DNA of 5,430 nt from Zeimonas sp964481165 (GCA_964481165.1 CAYZYC010000153.1:1-5430), one strand, 5' to 3'. Numbered from the stretch's first letter, positions 1 to 5,411 are shown. Notes: a model not told the origin generated them from the sequence alone. A program made the numbers and translations.

Positions 1-472
1 CGGAGAAGTCGCAGGCCATGCCGATTTCCTGGCCGCCGCCGATGCGCATGCCGTTCACGCGGCAGATCACCGGCTTGTCGCAGGCGAGGATCGCCGAGAC
101 CATGTCGTTGAACAGCCGCATGTACTGGCGGTATTCCTGCGGGTGACCCGCGTAGTACTCGGCGTATTCCTTCGTGTTGCCGCCGGTGCAGAAGGCCTTG
201 TCGCCCGCGCCCGTGAAGACCACGCAGTTCACGTCCCTGGCGTTCGATGCCGCGCGGAACGCGAGGATCGTGCCCTTGACCATGTCGGTCGTATACGAGT
301 TGTACTGCTCGGGGTTCTCCAGCGTGATCCACGCGTTGAACAGCCCCGGGACGACCGCTCCGTCGGGCGTCTTCGCCGGGCGCTTCTCGTAGCGCACGCG
401 CGGCTTGGTAATGTCGTCGACCAGATCGTGGTTCTTGAAGTCGCGCATCGTCGGCTCTGAAGGGGCGTTCAT
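1..472 (-). CDS. oah: 6-oxocyclohex-1-ene-1-carbonyl-CoA hydrolase, N-terminal part (cut by window edge)
   Basis: This enzyme (Oah/BamA family) adds water to 6-oxocyclohex-1-ene-1-carbonyl-CoA and hydrolytically opens the ring, giving 3-hydroxypimelyl-CoA in the cytoplasmic benzoyl-CoA pathway. The first 157 residues are visible; the family is usually about 375 residues, so over half is missing to the left. It has the crotonase (enoyl-CoA hydratase) fold signature: an oxyanion-hole segment GDKAFCTGGNTKEY (about 90-103) and a second one, RIGGGQEIGMACDFS (143-157). NSYTTDMVKG (58-67) and the EYRQYMRLFNDMVSAIL stretch (113-129) match the Oah subfamily as I remember it. Start: ATG at 472-470, with AAGGAG (488-483) ten bases upstream; Met9 is a weaker alternative. 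It lies 18 nt downstream of had in the same direction, so the two are surely co-transcribed. Function is recognised from sequence memory, not a database search. Confidence 0.94.
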   Translation of the reverse strand, partial: MNAPSEPTMRDFKNHDLVDDITKPRVRYEKRPAKTPDGAVVPGLFNAWITLENPEQYNSYTTDMVKGTILAFRAASNARDVNCVVFTGAGDKAFCTGGNTKEYAEYYAGHPQEYRQYMRLFNDMVSAILACDKPVICRVNGMRIGGGQEIGMACDFS

Positions 473-482
473 TGCTCAGCTA

Positions 483-488
483 CTCCTT
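483..488 (-). promoter_or_regulatory. Ribosome binding site of oah
   Basis: AAGGAG on the minus strand lies in the 18-nt gap between the had stop (493-491) and the oah ATG (472-470). The spacer is 10 nt, slightly long. It supports the chosen oah start and independent initiation inside a shared transcript. Confidence 0.65.
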
Positions 489-490
489 GC

Positions 491-1558
491 TCAGGCTGGT
501 ACGAGAACCGCGCGCTTGCGGATCTCGCGATGATGGACCGCGCCGAAGACGCGGTTGATGTCGTCGAGCGGATGCGTCTCGACGAAAGGTTTGATCGCCA
601 CTTTCCCGTCGAGGACGAGGTCGAGCGCACCGGGGTACAACTCCGGGGGGCAGCCCCAGTTGCCGATCGCGCGCGCGTCGAAAGCCATCAGGTTGGACAG
701 CCGTACCTCGACCTTGTCCATCGTGAAGCCGACGACCGAAAGCGTGGCGCCGTGCACCAGCAGGCCGAAGGCCGTCAGCTGGCCGGGAGCGGTTCCCGAG
801 CACTCGAAGATGAACCACTCGGTGGTACGCAGGCCGTTCTTCTTCGCGAACTCGACGATCGCCGACTTGATCGCCTTCTGATCCATCTGGCGGCTGTTCA
901 GCGTCAGCGCAGCGCCATGCCCGGCGATCGCTTCGAGCTTCGCGTCGTCGACGTCGATCGCGACGACCTTCGCCCCGAAGGCGGCGGCGATCTGCGCGCA
1001 GTATCCGCCGACGCCGCCGGCACCGACGACGACCGCGACGCTCCCCGGTTGCACGCCTGCGCGGCGCACCGCCTGGTACGGGGTCGTCAGCGCGTCGGCG
1101 ACGATCGATACCTCGGCCAGCGTCAGGCCCGCCTTCGCGAGACGCGCTTCGTCGACGACGCACAATCCGCGCGCAGGCACGACGATGTGCGACGCGAAAC
1201 CTCCCTGGATGTCGTTGCCCGGCATCTTCTGCTTGCGGCAGATCGTACCGAGGCCGCGCGCACAAAGATCGCATTCCCCGCACGGCAATACGGCCGGAAT
1301 GATCACGGACTTGCCGATCCAGTCGTTCGCGCCGTCGCCTGCGGCGACGACGCGCCCGCTGATCTCGTGGCCGAGCGCGAGCGGCAGCGGCTGGTTGGTG
1401 CGTACGCCGTCGTAGAAATACCCCAGGTCGGTGTGGCACACGCCGCAGCCCGCGATCGCGACGACGACTTCGCCGGCGGCCGGAGCTGCGACGAAGTTCT
1501 CGCGCTGCATCGGCGTATCGACTGCGGTCATCATCCAGCGGTGCGCTTCGATACTCAT
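491..1558 (-). CDS. had: 6-hydroxycyclohex-1-ene-1-carbonyl-CoA dehydrogenase (NAD-dependent)
   Basis: Had oxidises 6-hydroxycyclohex-1-ene-1-carbonyl-CoA to the 6-oxo compound used by Oah, the next gene. The 355-residue protein is a zinc medium-chain dehydrogenase. The GroES-like N-terminal domain has GCGVCHTD (37-44) with catalytic-zinc ligand Cys41, and GHE (63-65) with His64. The structural zinc site is Cys93, Cys96, Cys99 and Cys107. The third catalytic ligand position appears to be Asp155 (VADALTTPYQA) rather than Cys, as in R. ruber ADH-A type enzymes. The Rossmann domain has GAGGVG (179-184), and Asp202 ends the second strand, which favours NAD+ over NADP+. Start: ATG at 1558-1556 with AAAGGAAAG just upstream. 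The reading frame stays open to 1798, but that 80-residue extension covers the promoter region and lacks family resemblance. Had is the first gene of the minus-strand operon and diverges from korA. Confidence 0.94.
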   Translation of the reverse strand: MSIEAHRWMMTAVDTPMQRENFVAAPAAGEVVVAIAGCGVCHTDLGYFYDGVRTNQPLPLALGHEISGRVVAAGDGANDWIGKSVIIPAVLPCGECDLCARGLGTICRKQKMPGNDIQGGFASHIVVPARGLCVVDEARLAKAGLTLAEVSIVADALTTPYQAVRRAGVQPGSVAVVVGAGGVGGYCAQIAAAFGAKVVAIDVDDAKLEAIAGHGAALTLNSRQMDQKAIKSAIVEFAKKNGLRTTEWFIFECSGTAPGQLTAFGLLVHGATLSVVGFTMDKVEVRLSNLMAFDARAIGNWGCPPELYPGALDLVLDGKVAIKPFVETHPLDDINRVFGAVHHREIRKRAVLVPA

Positions 1559-1564
1559 CGGGCT

Positions 1565-1573
1565 TTCCTTTCG
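1565..1573 (-). promoter_or_regulatory. Ribosome binding site of had
   Basis: AAAGGAAAG on the minus strand ends shortly before the ATG at 1558-1556, at normal spacing. It decides the had start against the long in-frame extension running to 1798. Confidence 0.6.
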
Positions 1574-1642
1574 GTTCACGTGCCGGGCGCCGGTTCGCGC
1601 GCCGCATTCTGCAGGCAGGGGACGAGCCGGCGTTCCGGGGGT

Positions 1643-1672
1643 TTGACGGGCTGCTCGGCCCTTGTGTATGCT
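1643..1672 (+). promoter_or_regulatory. Candidate sigma-70 promoter for the kor operon
   Basis: TTGACG (1643-1648; 5 of 6 to TTGACA) is followed after 18 nt by TATGCT (1667-1672; 4 of 6 to TATAAT). The predicted start is near 1679-1680, giving a 5' leader of about 180 nt before korA. The half-site cluster begins at 1675 and would overlap the start site, an arrangement typical of repression. This is consensus matching only; no start site is known. Confidence 0.35.
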
Positions 1673-1674
1673 GT

Positions 1675-1701
1675 TATTCCGGTATTGCGGTACCGAAATA
1701 C
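1675..1701. promoter_or_regulatory. Candidate operator: three TATTNCGG half-sites with a 20-bp near-palindrome
   Basis: Three copies of TATTNCGG occur in 26 bp: TATTCCGG (1675-1682, plus), TATTGCGG (1683-1690, plus) and TATTTCGG (1700-1693, minus). The second and third form a dyad centred at 1691.5: GTATT-G-CGGTACCG-A-AATAC (1682-1701), with a single mismatched pair. The site sits between the predicted start sites of the two divergent promoters, so one dimeric repressor could control both. I do not recognise the motif as that of a specific regulator, and no regulator gene is in the window. Confidence 0.5.
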
Positions 1702-1713
1702 GGATATCTGCAG

Positions 1714-1722
1714 AGAATATTG
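1714..1722 (-). promoter_or_regulatory. Candidate -10 region of the had-oah promoter
   Basis: On the minus strand this stretch reads CAATATTCT. AATATT (1721-1716) or TATTCT (1719-1714) each match 4 of 6 positions of TATAAT. They predict starts near 1709 or 1707. Those starts place the FNR-type box centre (1751.5) at about -42.5 to -44.5, close to the class II activator position of -41.5. No good -35 hexamer is present, as is common for FNR-activated promoters. The leader would be about 150 nt. Confidence 0.4.
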
Positions 1723-1744
1723 GAACAAACCCCTTTGGCGGGCC

Positions 1745-1758
1745 TTGATTTGAATCAA
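1745..1758. promoter_or_regulatory. FNR/CRP-family (FNR/Anr/AcpR-type) binding site
   Basis: TTGAT-TTGA-ATCAA is a perfect match to the FNR consensus TTGAT-N4-ATCAA. It lies in the AT-richer part of the divergent promoter region, with its centre at 1751.5, at roughly class II distance from the predicted had start. FNR homologues are active without oxygen; in Azoarcus sp. CIB the FNR-type protein AcpR activates the anaerobic benzoate operon. Anaerobic activation of had-oah is the natural reading. For korA no -10-like sequence is found 41.5 bp beyond it in the plus direction. Confidence 0.72.
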
Positions 1759-1782
1759 CGAGCCTCCGCCACGCGGGTCGAA

Positions 1783-1811
1783 ACCTCCGTCCGGTCACCG
1801 CAAATGGAGGT
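1783..1811 (+). promoter_or_regulatory. Possible Shine-Dalgarno-masking hairpin in the korA leader
   Basis: ACCTCCGT (1783-1790) can pair with ATGGAGGT (1804-1811): 8 bp including one G-U. The loop is 13 nt and contains a small CGG/CCG pairing (1792-1794 with 1798-1800). The stem covers GGAGG (1806-1810), the only strong ribosome binding sequence before korA. A second CCTCC (1763-1767) could compete for the same GGAGG. It could be chance in GC-rich DNA; no structure calculation was run. Confidence 0.25.
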
Positions 1812-1815
1812 ACCT

Positions 1816-1863
1816 TTGCGGGTGTTCACGATCAGGTCAACGCAACAGGCGCTACTCGCATGA
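1816..1863 (+). CDS. Possible leader mini-ORF translationally coupled to korA
   Basis: A 15-codon frame opens at TTG 1816, five bases after a strong GGAGG (1806-1810), and ends in TGA 1861-1863. That stop overlaps the korA ATG (1860-1862) as ATGA. The encoded peptide would be (M)RVFTIRSTQQALLA. The frame can also begin at ATG 1804 (19 codons), but that start has no upstream ribosome binding site. korA itself has only a weak AGG (1847-1849) ten bases before its ATG, so re-initiation from this mini-ORF would explain how korA is translated. The same ATGA coupling joins korA-korB and korB to the next gene. A TTG start and a tiny size make this tentative; it may be only a ribosome-loading leader with no functional peptide. 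Confidence 0.28.
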   Translation: MRVFTIRSTQQALLA

Positions 1864-3596
1864 ACCCTTCTTCGCACGGCAACGGCCGAAGCATCTCGAT
1901 CGCGATGGCCGGCAGCGGCGGCAGCGGCGTGATGACCGCCGGAACGCTGCTGCTCGACGCTGCGGCCAAAGCCGGACTCTACGGCCTCATGGTGCGCACC
2001 AGCGGACCGCAGATCCGCGGCGGCGAAGCGGCCGCGCTGATCCGGCTCGCAGCCACCCCGACCGAATCGCTCGACGACAGCTTCGATCTGCTGCTGGCGA
2101 TCGACTGGCAGAACATCCATCGATTCGCCGACGAGATTCCGCTTCGTTCCACCGGCGTTCTGGTCGGCGATGCCGACGAAGGCGAAGCGCCCGAGGTCTT
2201 TCGCCAGACCGGCGCGCGCAACGCTTCCGTCGCGTTCAAGAAGACCGCCAAGGCGATCCCCGGCAGCTGGACGAACATGGTTGCGCTCGGGGTCGCCGGC
2301 GCGATGGCGGGGCTTCCCGTCGAGGCGCTCGATTCGGCGCTGCGCGCGTCTTGGAAGCGCGGCGAGGCCGCGTTGAAGGCGAACCTCGATGCGTTGCACG
2401 CAGGCTTCGACAAGGGGGTCGAGATCGGCGCGCTGCCGCGCATCGAAGCCCGAGCCGCCGGCAACGGCACGCGGTGGATGATCAGCGGCAACGAGGGAGC
2501 CGGCTTCGGCGCGTTGCGCGGCGGCGTCCGCTTCGTCGCCGCCTACCCGATCACGCCTGCCACCGAACTGCTCGAATGGATGGCGCCCGCGCTCACCAAG
2601 GTGGGCGGAACGCTGCTGCAGGCCGAGGACGAACTCGCGTCGATCAACATGATCGTCGGTGCTTCCTACGGCGGCGTGCCGTCCCTCACCGCCACCGCCG
2701 GACCGGGGCTGTCGCTGATGACCGAGGCGATCGGACTGGCCGTCACGGCCGAAGTACCGATCGTCGTCGTCGACGTGATGCGCGGCGGGCCATCCACCGG
2801 CATTCCCGCCAAGAGCGAGCAGAGCGACCTGTCCTACGCGGTCAACGGACTGCACGGCGACGCACCCCGCCTCGTGCTGGCACCGACGTCGATCGCCGAT
2901 TGCATCGCCACCACCCAATGGGCGGTGCATCTCGCCGAAGCGCTGCAGGCGCCGGCGATCGTGCTGTCCGATCAGTTCATGGGGCAGTCGCGCGCGATCA
3001 TCGACAAGCCCGCCGATTCCGGCCTCGTCGCGAATCGACTCACCGTCGAGGCGAACGATCCCGACTACAAGCGGTATCGCAATACCGAGTCCGGCGTCTC
3101 GCCGATGTCGATCCCCGGAACGCCCGGAGTCGTCTACACGGCCGACGGACTCGAACACACCGAAGCGGGAATCCCGAGCAGCCAGGCGGGCGACCACCAG
3201 CTGCAACTCGACAAACGCGAACGCAAGCTGCTGCGCCACGACTACGGCAGCGCGTGGGCCGACATCGAAGGCGAAGGCGACGCAGCGGTGATCACTTTCG
3301 GCTCGGTCACGGGAGTGGTTCGCGAAGCGCTCGCGCGGCTGGCCGAACAGGGCACGAAAGTCCGCCTGATCGCGCTGCGCCTGCTCGCTCCGGCGCTGCC
3401 CGAACGGCTCGAGAAGGCCCTCGAGGGCGTCTCGCGCGTACTGATCGTCGAACAGAACCACTCGGCGCAGCTGTACCGGTATCTGCGCTCGATGTACGAC
3501 CTGCCGGGCAAACCTGCCAGTCTCCATCGCCCCGGGCCGCTGCCGCTGCGCCCGGCCGAGCTGGCGGAAGCCATTGTCGAATGGAGACGGGGATGA
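1860..3596 (+). CDS. korA: 2-oxoglutarate:ferredoxin oxidoreductase, fused gamma-alpha subunit
   Basis: With KorB this 578-residue protein forms the CoA-dependent enzyme that oxidatively decarboxylates 2-oxoglutarate to succinyl-CoA and reduces ferredoxin. It joins two modules of the 2-oxoacid oxidoreductase superfamily. Residues about 10-190 are the gamma domain, with GSGGSGV at 18-24. Residues about 200-400 are the alpha pyrimidine-binding domain, with YPITP (229-233), a DEL acidic segment soon after, and RGGPSTG (308-314). Residues about 470-560 are the transketolase-C-like domain. No cysteine-rich ferredoxin domain is present, as is usual for two-subunit Kor enzymes. The ATG at 1860 is the only good in-frame start but has a weak ribosome binding site. 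Its stop overlaps the korB start as ATGA. In T. aromatica this enzyme feeds electrons to benzoyl-CoA reductase, which fits the neighbours. Specificity for 2-oxoglutarate over pyruvate or branched 2-oxoacids is inferred from context and overall resemblance. Confidence 0.92.
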   Translation: MNPSSHGNGRSISIAMAGSGGSGVMTAGTLLLDAAAKAGLYGLMVRTSGPQIRGGEAAALIRLAATPTESLDDSFDLLLAIDWQNIHRFADEIPLRSTGVLVGDADEGEAPEVFRQTGARNASVAFKKTAKAIPGSWTNMVALGVAGAMAGLPVEALDSALRASWKRGEAALKANLDALHAGFDKGVEIGALPRIEARAAGNGTRWMISGNEGAGFGALRGGVRFVAAYPITPATELLEWMAPALTKVGGTLLQAEDELASINMIVGASYGGVPSLTATAGPGLSLMTEAIGLAVTAEVPIVVVDVMRGGPSTGIPAKSEQSDLSYAVNGLHGDAPRLVLAPTSIADCIATTQWAVHLAEALQAPAIVLSDQFMGQSRAIIDKPADSGLVANRLTVEANDPDYKRYRNTESGVSPMSIPGTPGVVYTADGLEHTEAGIPSSQAGDHQLQLDKRERKLLRHDYGSAWADIEGEGDAAVITFGSVTGVVREALARLAEQGTKVRLIALRLLAPALPERLEKALEGVSRVLIVEQNHSAQLYRYLRSMYDLPGKPASLHRPGPLPLRPAELAEAIVEWRRG

Positions 3597-4438
3597 ACGA
3601 AGTCGTCGGCACCACCGATCGCAAGCCGCTGACCGCGGCCAGCTACAAGTCGTCGTACAAGCCGGTATGGTGTCCGGGCTGCGGTGACTACTCGGTCCTG
3701 GGTTCGGTCACGAAGGCACTCGCGATGGTCGGCGCGCCGCCCGAGGAAGTGGCGGTCGTGTCCGGAATCGGCTGTTCGTCGCGGATTCCCGCCTACACGG
3801 CGTGTTACGGCTTCCACGGAGTGCACGGTCGCGCGCTCGCCGCCGCCACCGGACTGAAGGTCGCCCGCCCCGAACTCACCGTGCTCGCGGCCGGAGGCGA
3901 CGGAGACGGCTACTCGATCGGCGGCAACCACTTTCTCCACGCGTGCCGTCGCAACGTCGACCTGACCTACATCGTCATGGACAACCACGTCTACGGGATG
4001 ACGAAGGGACAGCCGTCGCCGACCACCGAGCCGGACTGGGATTCCAAGCTGGCGCCCGGAGGCACCGGAATTCGCGTGTTCCACCCGCTGGTGATCGCGC
4101 TCGCGTCGGGCGCGAATTTCGTGGCGCGGGCGTTCGCCGGAGACCCGAACGGAACGGCCGACATCCTGGCGCAGGCGATCCGCCATCCCGGGTTCTCGTT
4201 CGTCGAGATCATGAGCCCCTGCGTGACGTTCCGTCCGGAGCAGCGCGAATGGAAGGAGCAGGCCCGGCCCGCATCCGTCGGGCCGACCGACGACGCGGCA
4301 CGTGCGGCGCGCCGGATCATGACCGACGACGGCTTCAACATCGGCGTGCTGTATGCCGGCAATCGCACGCCCTACCCGCTCGGACCCCGCACGGCGAAAG
4401 CCACTCCCACCGATCTCGAAGCGGAGTTCGCACTATGA
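3593..4438 (+). CDS. korB: 2-oxoglutarate:ferredoxin oxidoreductase, beta (thiamine diphosphate / 4Fe-4S) subunit
   Basis: This 281-residue catalytic subunit binds thiamine diphosphate and the proximal [4Fe-4S] cluster and forms the active site with KorA. CPGCG at 27-31 supplies Cys27 and Cys30; Cys61 (GIGCSSR) and Cys210 (MSPCVTF) complete four cluster ligands, with spacing close to that of the structurally known Sulfolobus enzymes. The thiamine-Mg motif is GDGDG (102-106) followed by DNHVYGMTKGQ (130-140). The start is ATG 3593, overlapping the korA stop as ATGA, with GGAG six bases upstream; an upstream in-frame ATG at 3581 would add only four residues. The stop overlaps the next gene's ATG in the same way, so the three proteins are probably made in matched amounts. 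No ferredoxin or NAD(P)H:ferredoxin subunit is in the window, so the electron acceptor is encoded elsewhere. Confidence 0.93.
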   Translation: MNEVVGTTDRKPLTAASYKSSYKPVWCPGCGDYSVLGSVTKALAMVGAPPEEVAVVSGIGCSSRIPAYTACYGFHGVHGRALAAATGLKVARPELTVLAAGGDGDGYSIGGNHFLHACRRNVDLTYIVMDNHVYGMTKGQPSPTTEPDWDSKLAPGGTGIRVFHPLVIALASGANFVARAFAGDPNGTADILAQAIRHPGFSFVEIMSPCVTFRPEQREWKEQARPASVGPTDDAARAARRIMTDDGFNIGVLYAGNRTPYPLGPRTAKATPTDLEAEFAL

Positions 4439-4962
4439 GCAGCGACAAGGCAGCAGGCGCCGGCACGCTCGACGACTTCATGCAGCAGGCGCTGCAGATG
4501 GAAATCGAGGCGTCTCAGCGGTACGCGGAATTCGCCGACGCGATGGAGACGCACAACAACCGCGAGGTGGCGGCGCTGTTTCGGAAGATGGCCGACATCG
4601 AGGGGAAACACGCCACGCAGATCATGGCCGAGATGGGCTGGACCGAAGCGCCGCCGGCGAGTTCGGGCCGGCCTTCGTGGGAAGGTTTCGAGGCCCCCGA
4701 GACCGTGCCGATCGACGAAGTGCACTACCTGATGCAGCCGTATCACGCACTGACGCTCGCACTCGAGAGCGAGGAGCGTGCCGTTCGCTTCTTCGCGCAG
4801 ATCGCCGAGGCGGCGACCGTCGACTCGATTCGGCAGGCGGCACTCGAGCTGCGCGACGAAGAGGTCGAGCACGTCGAACTGATCCGCGCGTGGATGAAGA
4901 AAACGCCGAAACCCGACCGGAACTGGGCAGACGACCCGGACCCGCCGCGCTACACCGACTAG
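4435..4962 (+). CDS. Rubrerythrin-like diiron protein without rubredoxin domain
   Basis: This is a 175-residue ferritin-like four-helix protein. The first helix pair has Glu23 (EIEASQRY) and the ExxH Glu56/His59 (EGKH). The second has ExxE at Glu111/Glu114 (ESEERAVRFF) and ExxH at Glu143/His146 (EVEH). These seven residues match the rubrerythrin ligand pattern, including the 33-residue gap from the first Glu to the first ExxH. The halves are joined by a proline-rich linker (about 71-92). The protein contains no cysteine, so the C-terminal rubredoxin domain of classical rubrerythrin is absent; the tail (155-175) is short, polar and charged. Its ATG overlaps the korB stop as ATGA, which is close coupling to KorAB. 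Likely roles are peroxide or oxygen reduction protecting Kor, ferredoxin and benzoyl-CoA reductase, or iron handling. It could also be a structural accessory; the exact activity cannot be told from sequence. Confidence 0.82.
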   Translation: MSSDKAAGAGTLDDFMQQALQMEIEASQRYAEFADAMETHNNREVAALFRKMADIEGKHATQIMAEMGWTEAPPASSGRPSWEGFEAPETVPIDEVHYLMQPYHALTLALESEERAVRFFAQIAEAATVDSIRQAALELRDEEVEHVELIRAWMKKTPKPDRNWADDPDPPRYTD

Positions 4963-5018
4963 GCGCGTGATCCGACTTCACCCGCCTTCGCACTACCCGA
5001 AATCAGGAGAACGCACGG
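4963..5018 (+). other. Short gap before the RidA-like gene, no terminator seen
   Basis: The 56-nt gap has no evident hairpin plus T-run and no good promoter. Read-through from the kor operon into the RidA-like gene is therefore likely. AGGAGA (5005-5010), eight bases before the ATG at 5019, is a clear ribosome binding site. Confidence 0.5.
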
Positions 5019-5411
5019 ATGAGAACGCTGTTACCCGAAGGGTGGGCCGCGCCGATCGGCTACGCCAACGGCATCGAAGCCGACGGCCGCATCGTGTTCG
5101 TCGCGGGCCAGGTGGGCTGGGACGAACAGCAGAAGTTCCACTCCGAGGAGATCGCGCCGCAGTTCGACCAGGCACTGCGCAACATCGTCGCGGTGCTCGC
5201 GGAAGCGGGGGCGAAGCCCGAGCACATCTGCCGCATGACCGCCTACTGCTGCGACAAGCCGGCATACATGGCAGCGCGTCGCGAACTCGGGGCGATCTGG
5301 CGCAAGCACATGGGCACGCACTATCCGGCCATGAGCATGATCTTCGTATCCGATCTGCTCGACAATCCCGGAAAGATCGAGCTCGAAGCGACGGCGGTCG
5401 TTCCGCGCTGA
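5019..5411 (+). CDS. RidA (YjgF/YER057c/UK114) superfamily protein lacking the catalytic arginine
   Basis: The 130-residue protein matches the small trimeric RidA fold in length and pattern: RIVFVAGQVGWD (24-35), FDQALRNIVAVLAEAGAKPEHICRMTAY (49-76) and a closing KIELEATAVVP (119-129). Classical RidA enzymes hydrolyse reactive enamine/imine intermediates and need an arginine (Arg105 in E. coli numbering) in a motif like FPARS. Here the corresponding YPAMS (102-106) has Met105, so imine deaminase activity is unlikely and it belongs with the arginine-less Rid groups of unknown function. Cys71, Cys77 and Cys78 cluster in a strand region. The start is ATG 5019 with AGGAGA eight bases upstream. 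It follows the diiron gene by 56 nt without a visible terminator, so it is probably the fourth gene of the kor operon. Its pathway role is unknown; a ligand-binding or CoA-thioester-related function is only a guess. Confidence 0.85.
   Translation: MRTLLPEGWAAPIGYANGIEADGRIVFVAGQVGWDEQQKFHSEEIAPQFDQALRNIVAVLAEAGAKPEHICRMTAYCCDKPAYMAARRELGAIWRKHMGTHYPAMSMIFVSDLLDNPGKIELEATAVVPR

Larger units (their letters stand above)
1559..1859. promoter_or_regulatory. Divergent had / korA intergenic control region
   Basis: This 301-nt gap separates two divergent operons. The stretch 1666-1760 is noticeably more AT-rich than the flanking genes. It holds a perfect FNR-type box, a cluster of TATTNCGG half-sites including a near-palindrome, candidate promoters in both directions, and a possible translation-control leader before korA. 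These are listed separately. The part nearest had (1559-1640) is GC-rich untranslated leader, in which I see nothing beyond the had ribosome binding site. No longer gene fits here. Confidence 0.75.

Noticed and set aside
1648..1661. GGGC/GCCC inverted repeat between candidate -35 and -10
   Set aside because: It has only 4-bp arms in GC-rich DNA and no T-run; neither a terminator nor a convincing operator.
1709..1712. TGCA as a possible BzdR/BoxR-type operator
   Set aside because: As I recall, those regulators need repeated TGCA elements. Only an isolated copy inside CTGCAG is present here, so the TATTNCGG dyad is the better operator candidate.
1720..1740. Possible sigma-54 promoter (TTGGAAC followed by TTTGGC)
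   Set aside because: The spacing between the GG and GC elements does not fit the -24/-12 rule and the second element lacks TTGC.
480..1753. Long alternative frames on both strands over had
   Set aside because: The products are Arg/Asp-rich shadow translations with no motifs; the had frame shows conserved zinc and Rossmann motifs throughout.
1559..1798. 80-residue N-terminal extension of Had
   Set aside because: It would run through the FNR-type box and the half-site cluster. Had resembles its family only from the Met at 1558, which has a good ribosome binding site.
1755..3527. Open frame of 590 codons on the minus strand opposite korA
   Set aside because: It mirrors korA codon structure in high-GC DNA, its product is Arg/Gly/Asp-rich and low in complexity, it has no recognisable domain, and korA is unmistakable on the other strand.
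2351..3592. Upstream extension of the korB frame by 414 codons inside korA
   Set aside because: The extension is an arginine-rich shadow of korA. Thiamine and Fe-S motifs appear only after the ATG at 3593, which has GGAG and the ATGA overlap.
3802..4434. Upstream extension of the diiron-protein frame into korB
   Set aside because: Arginine-rich shadow sequence; the ferritin-like motifs begin only after the ATG at 4435, which overlaps the korB stop.
4963..5018. Terminator between the diiron gene and the RidA-like gene
   Set aside because: No stable hairpin followed by a T-rich stretch could be found by eye.
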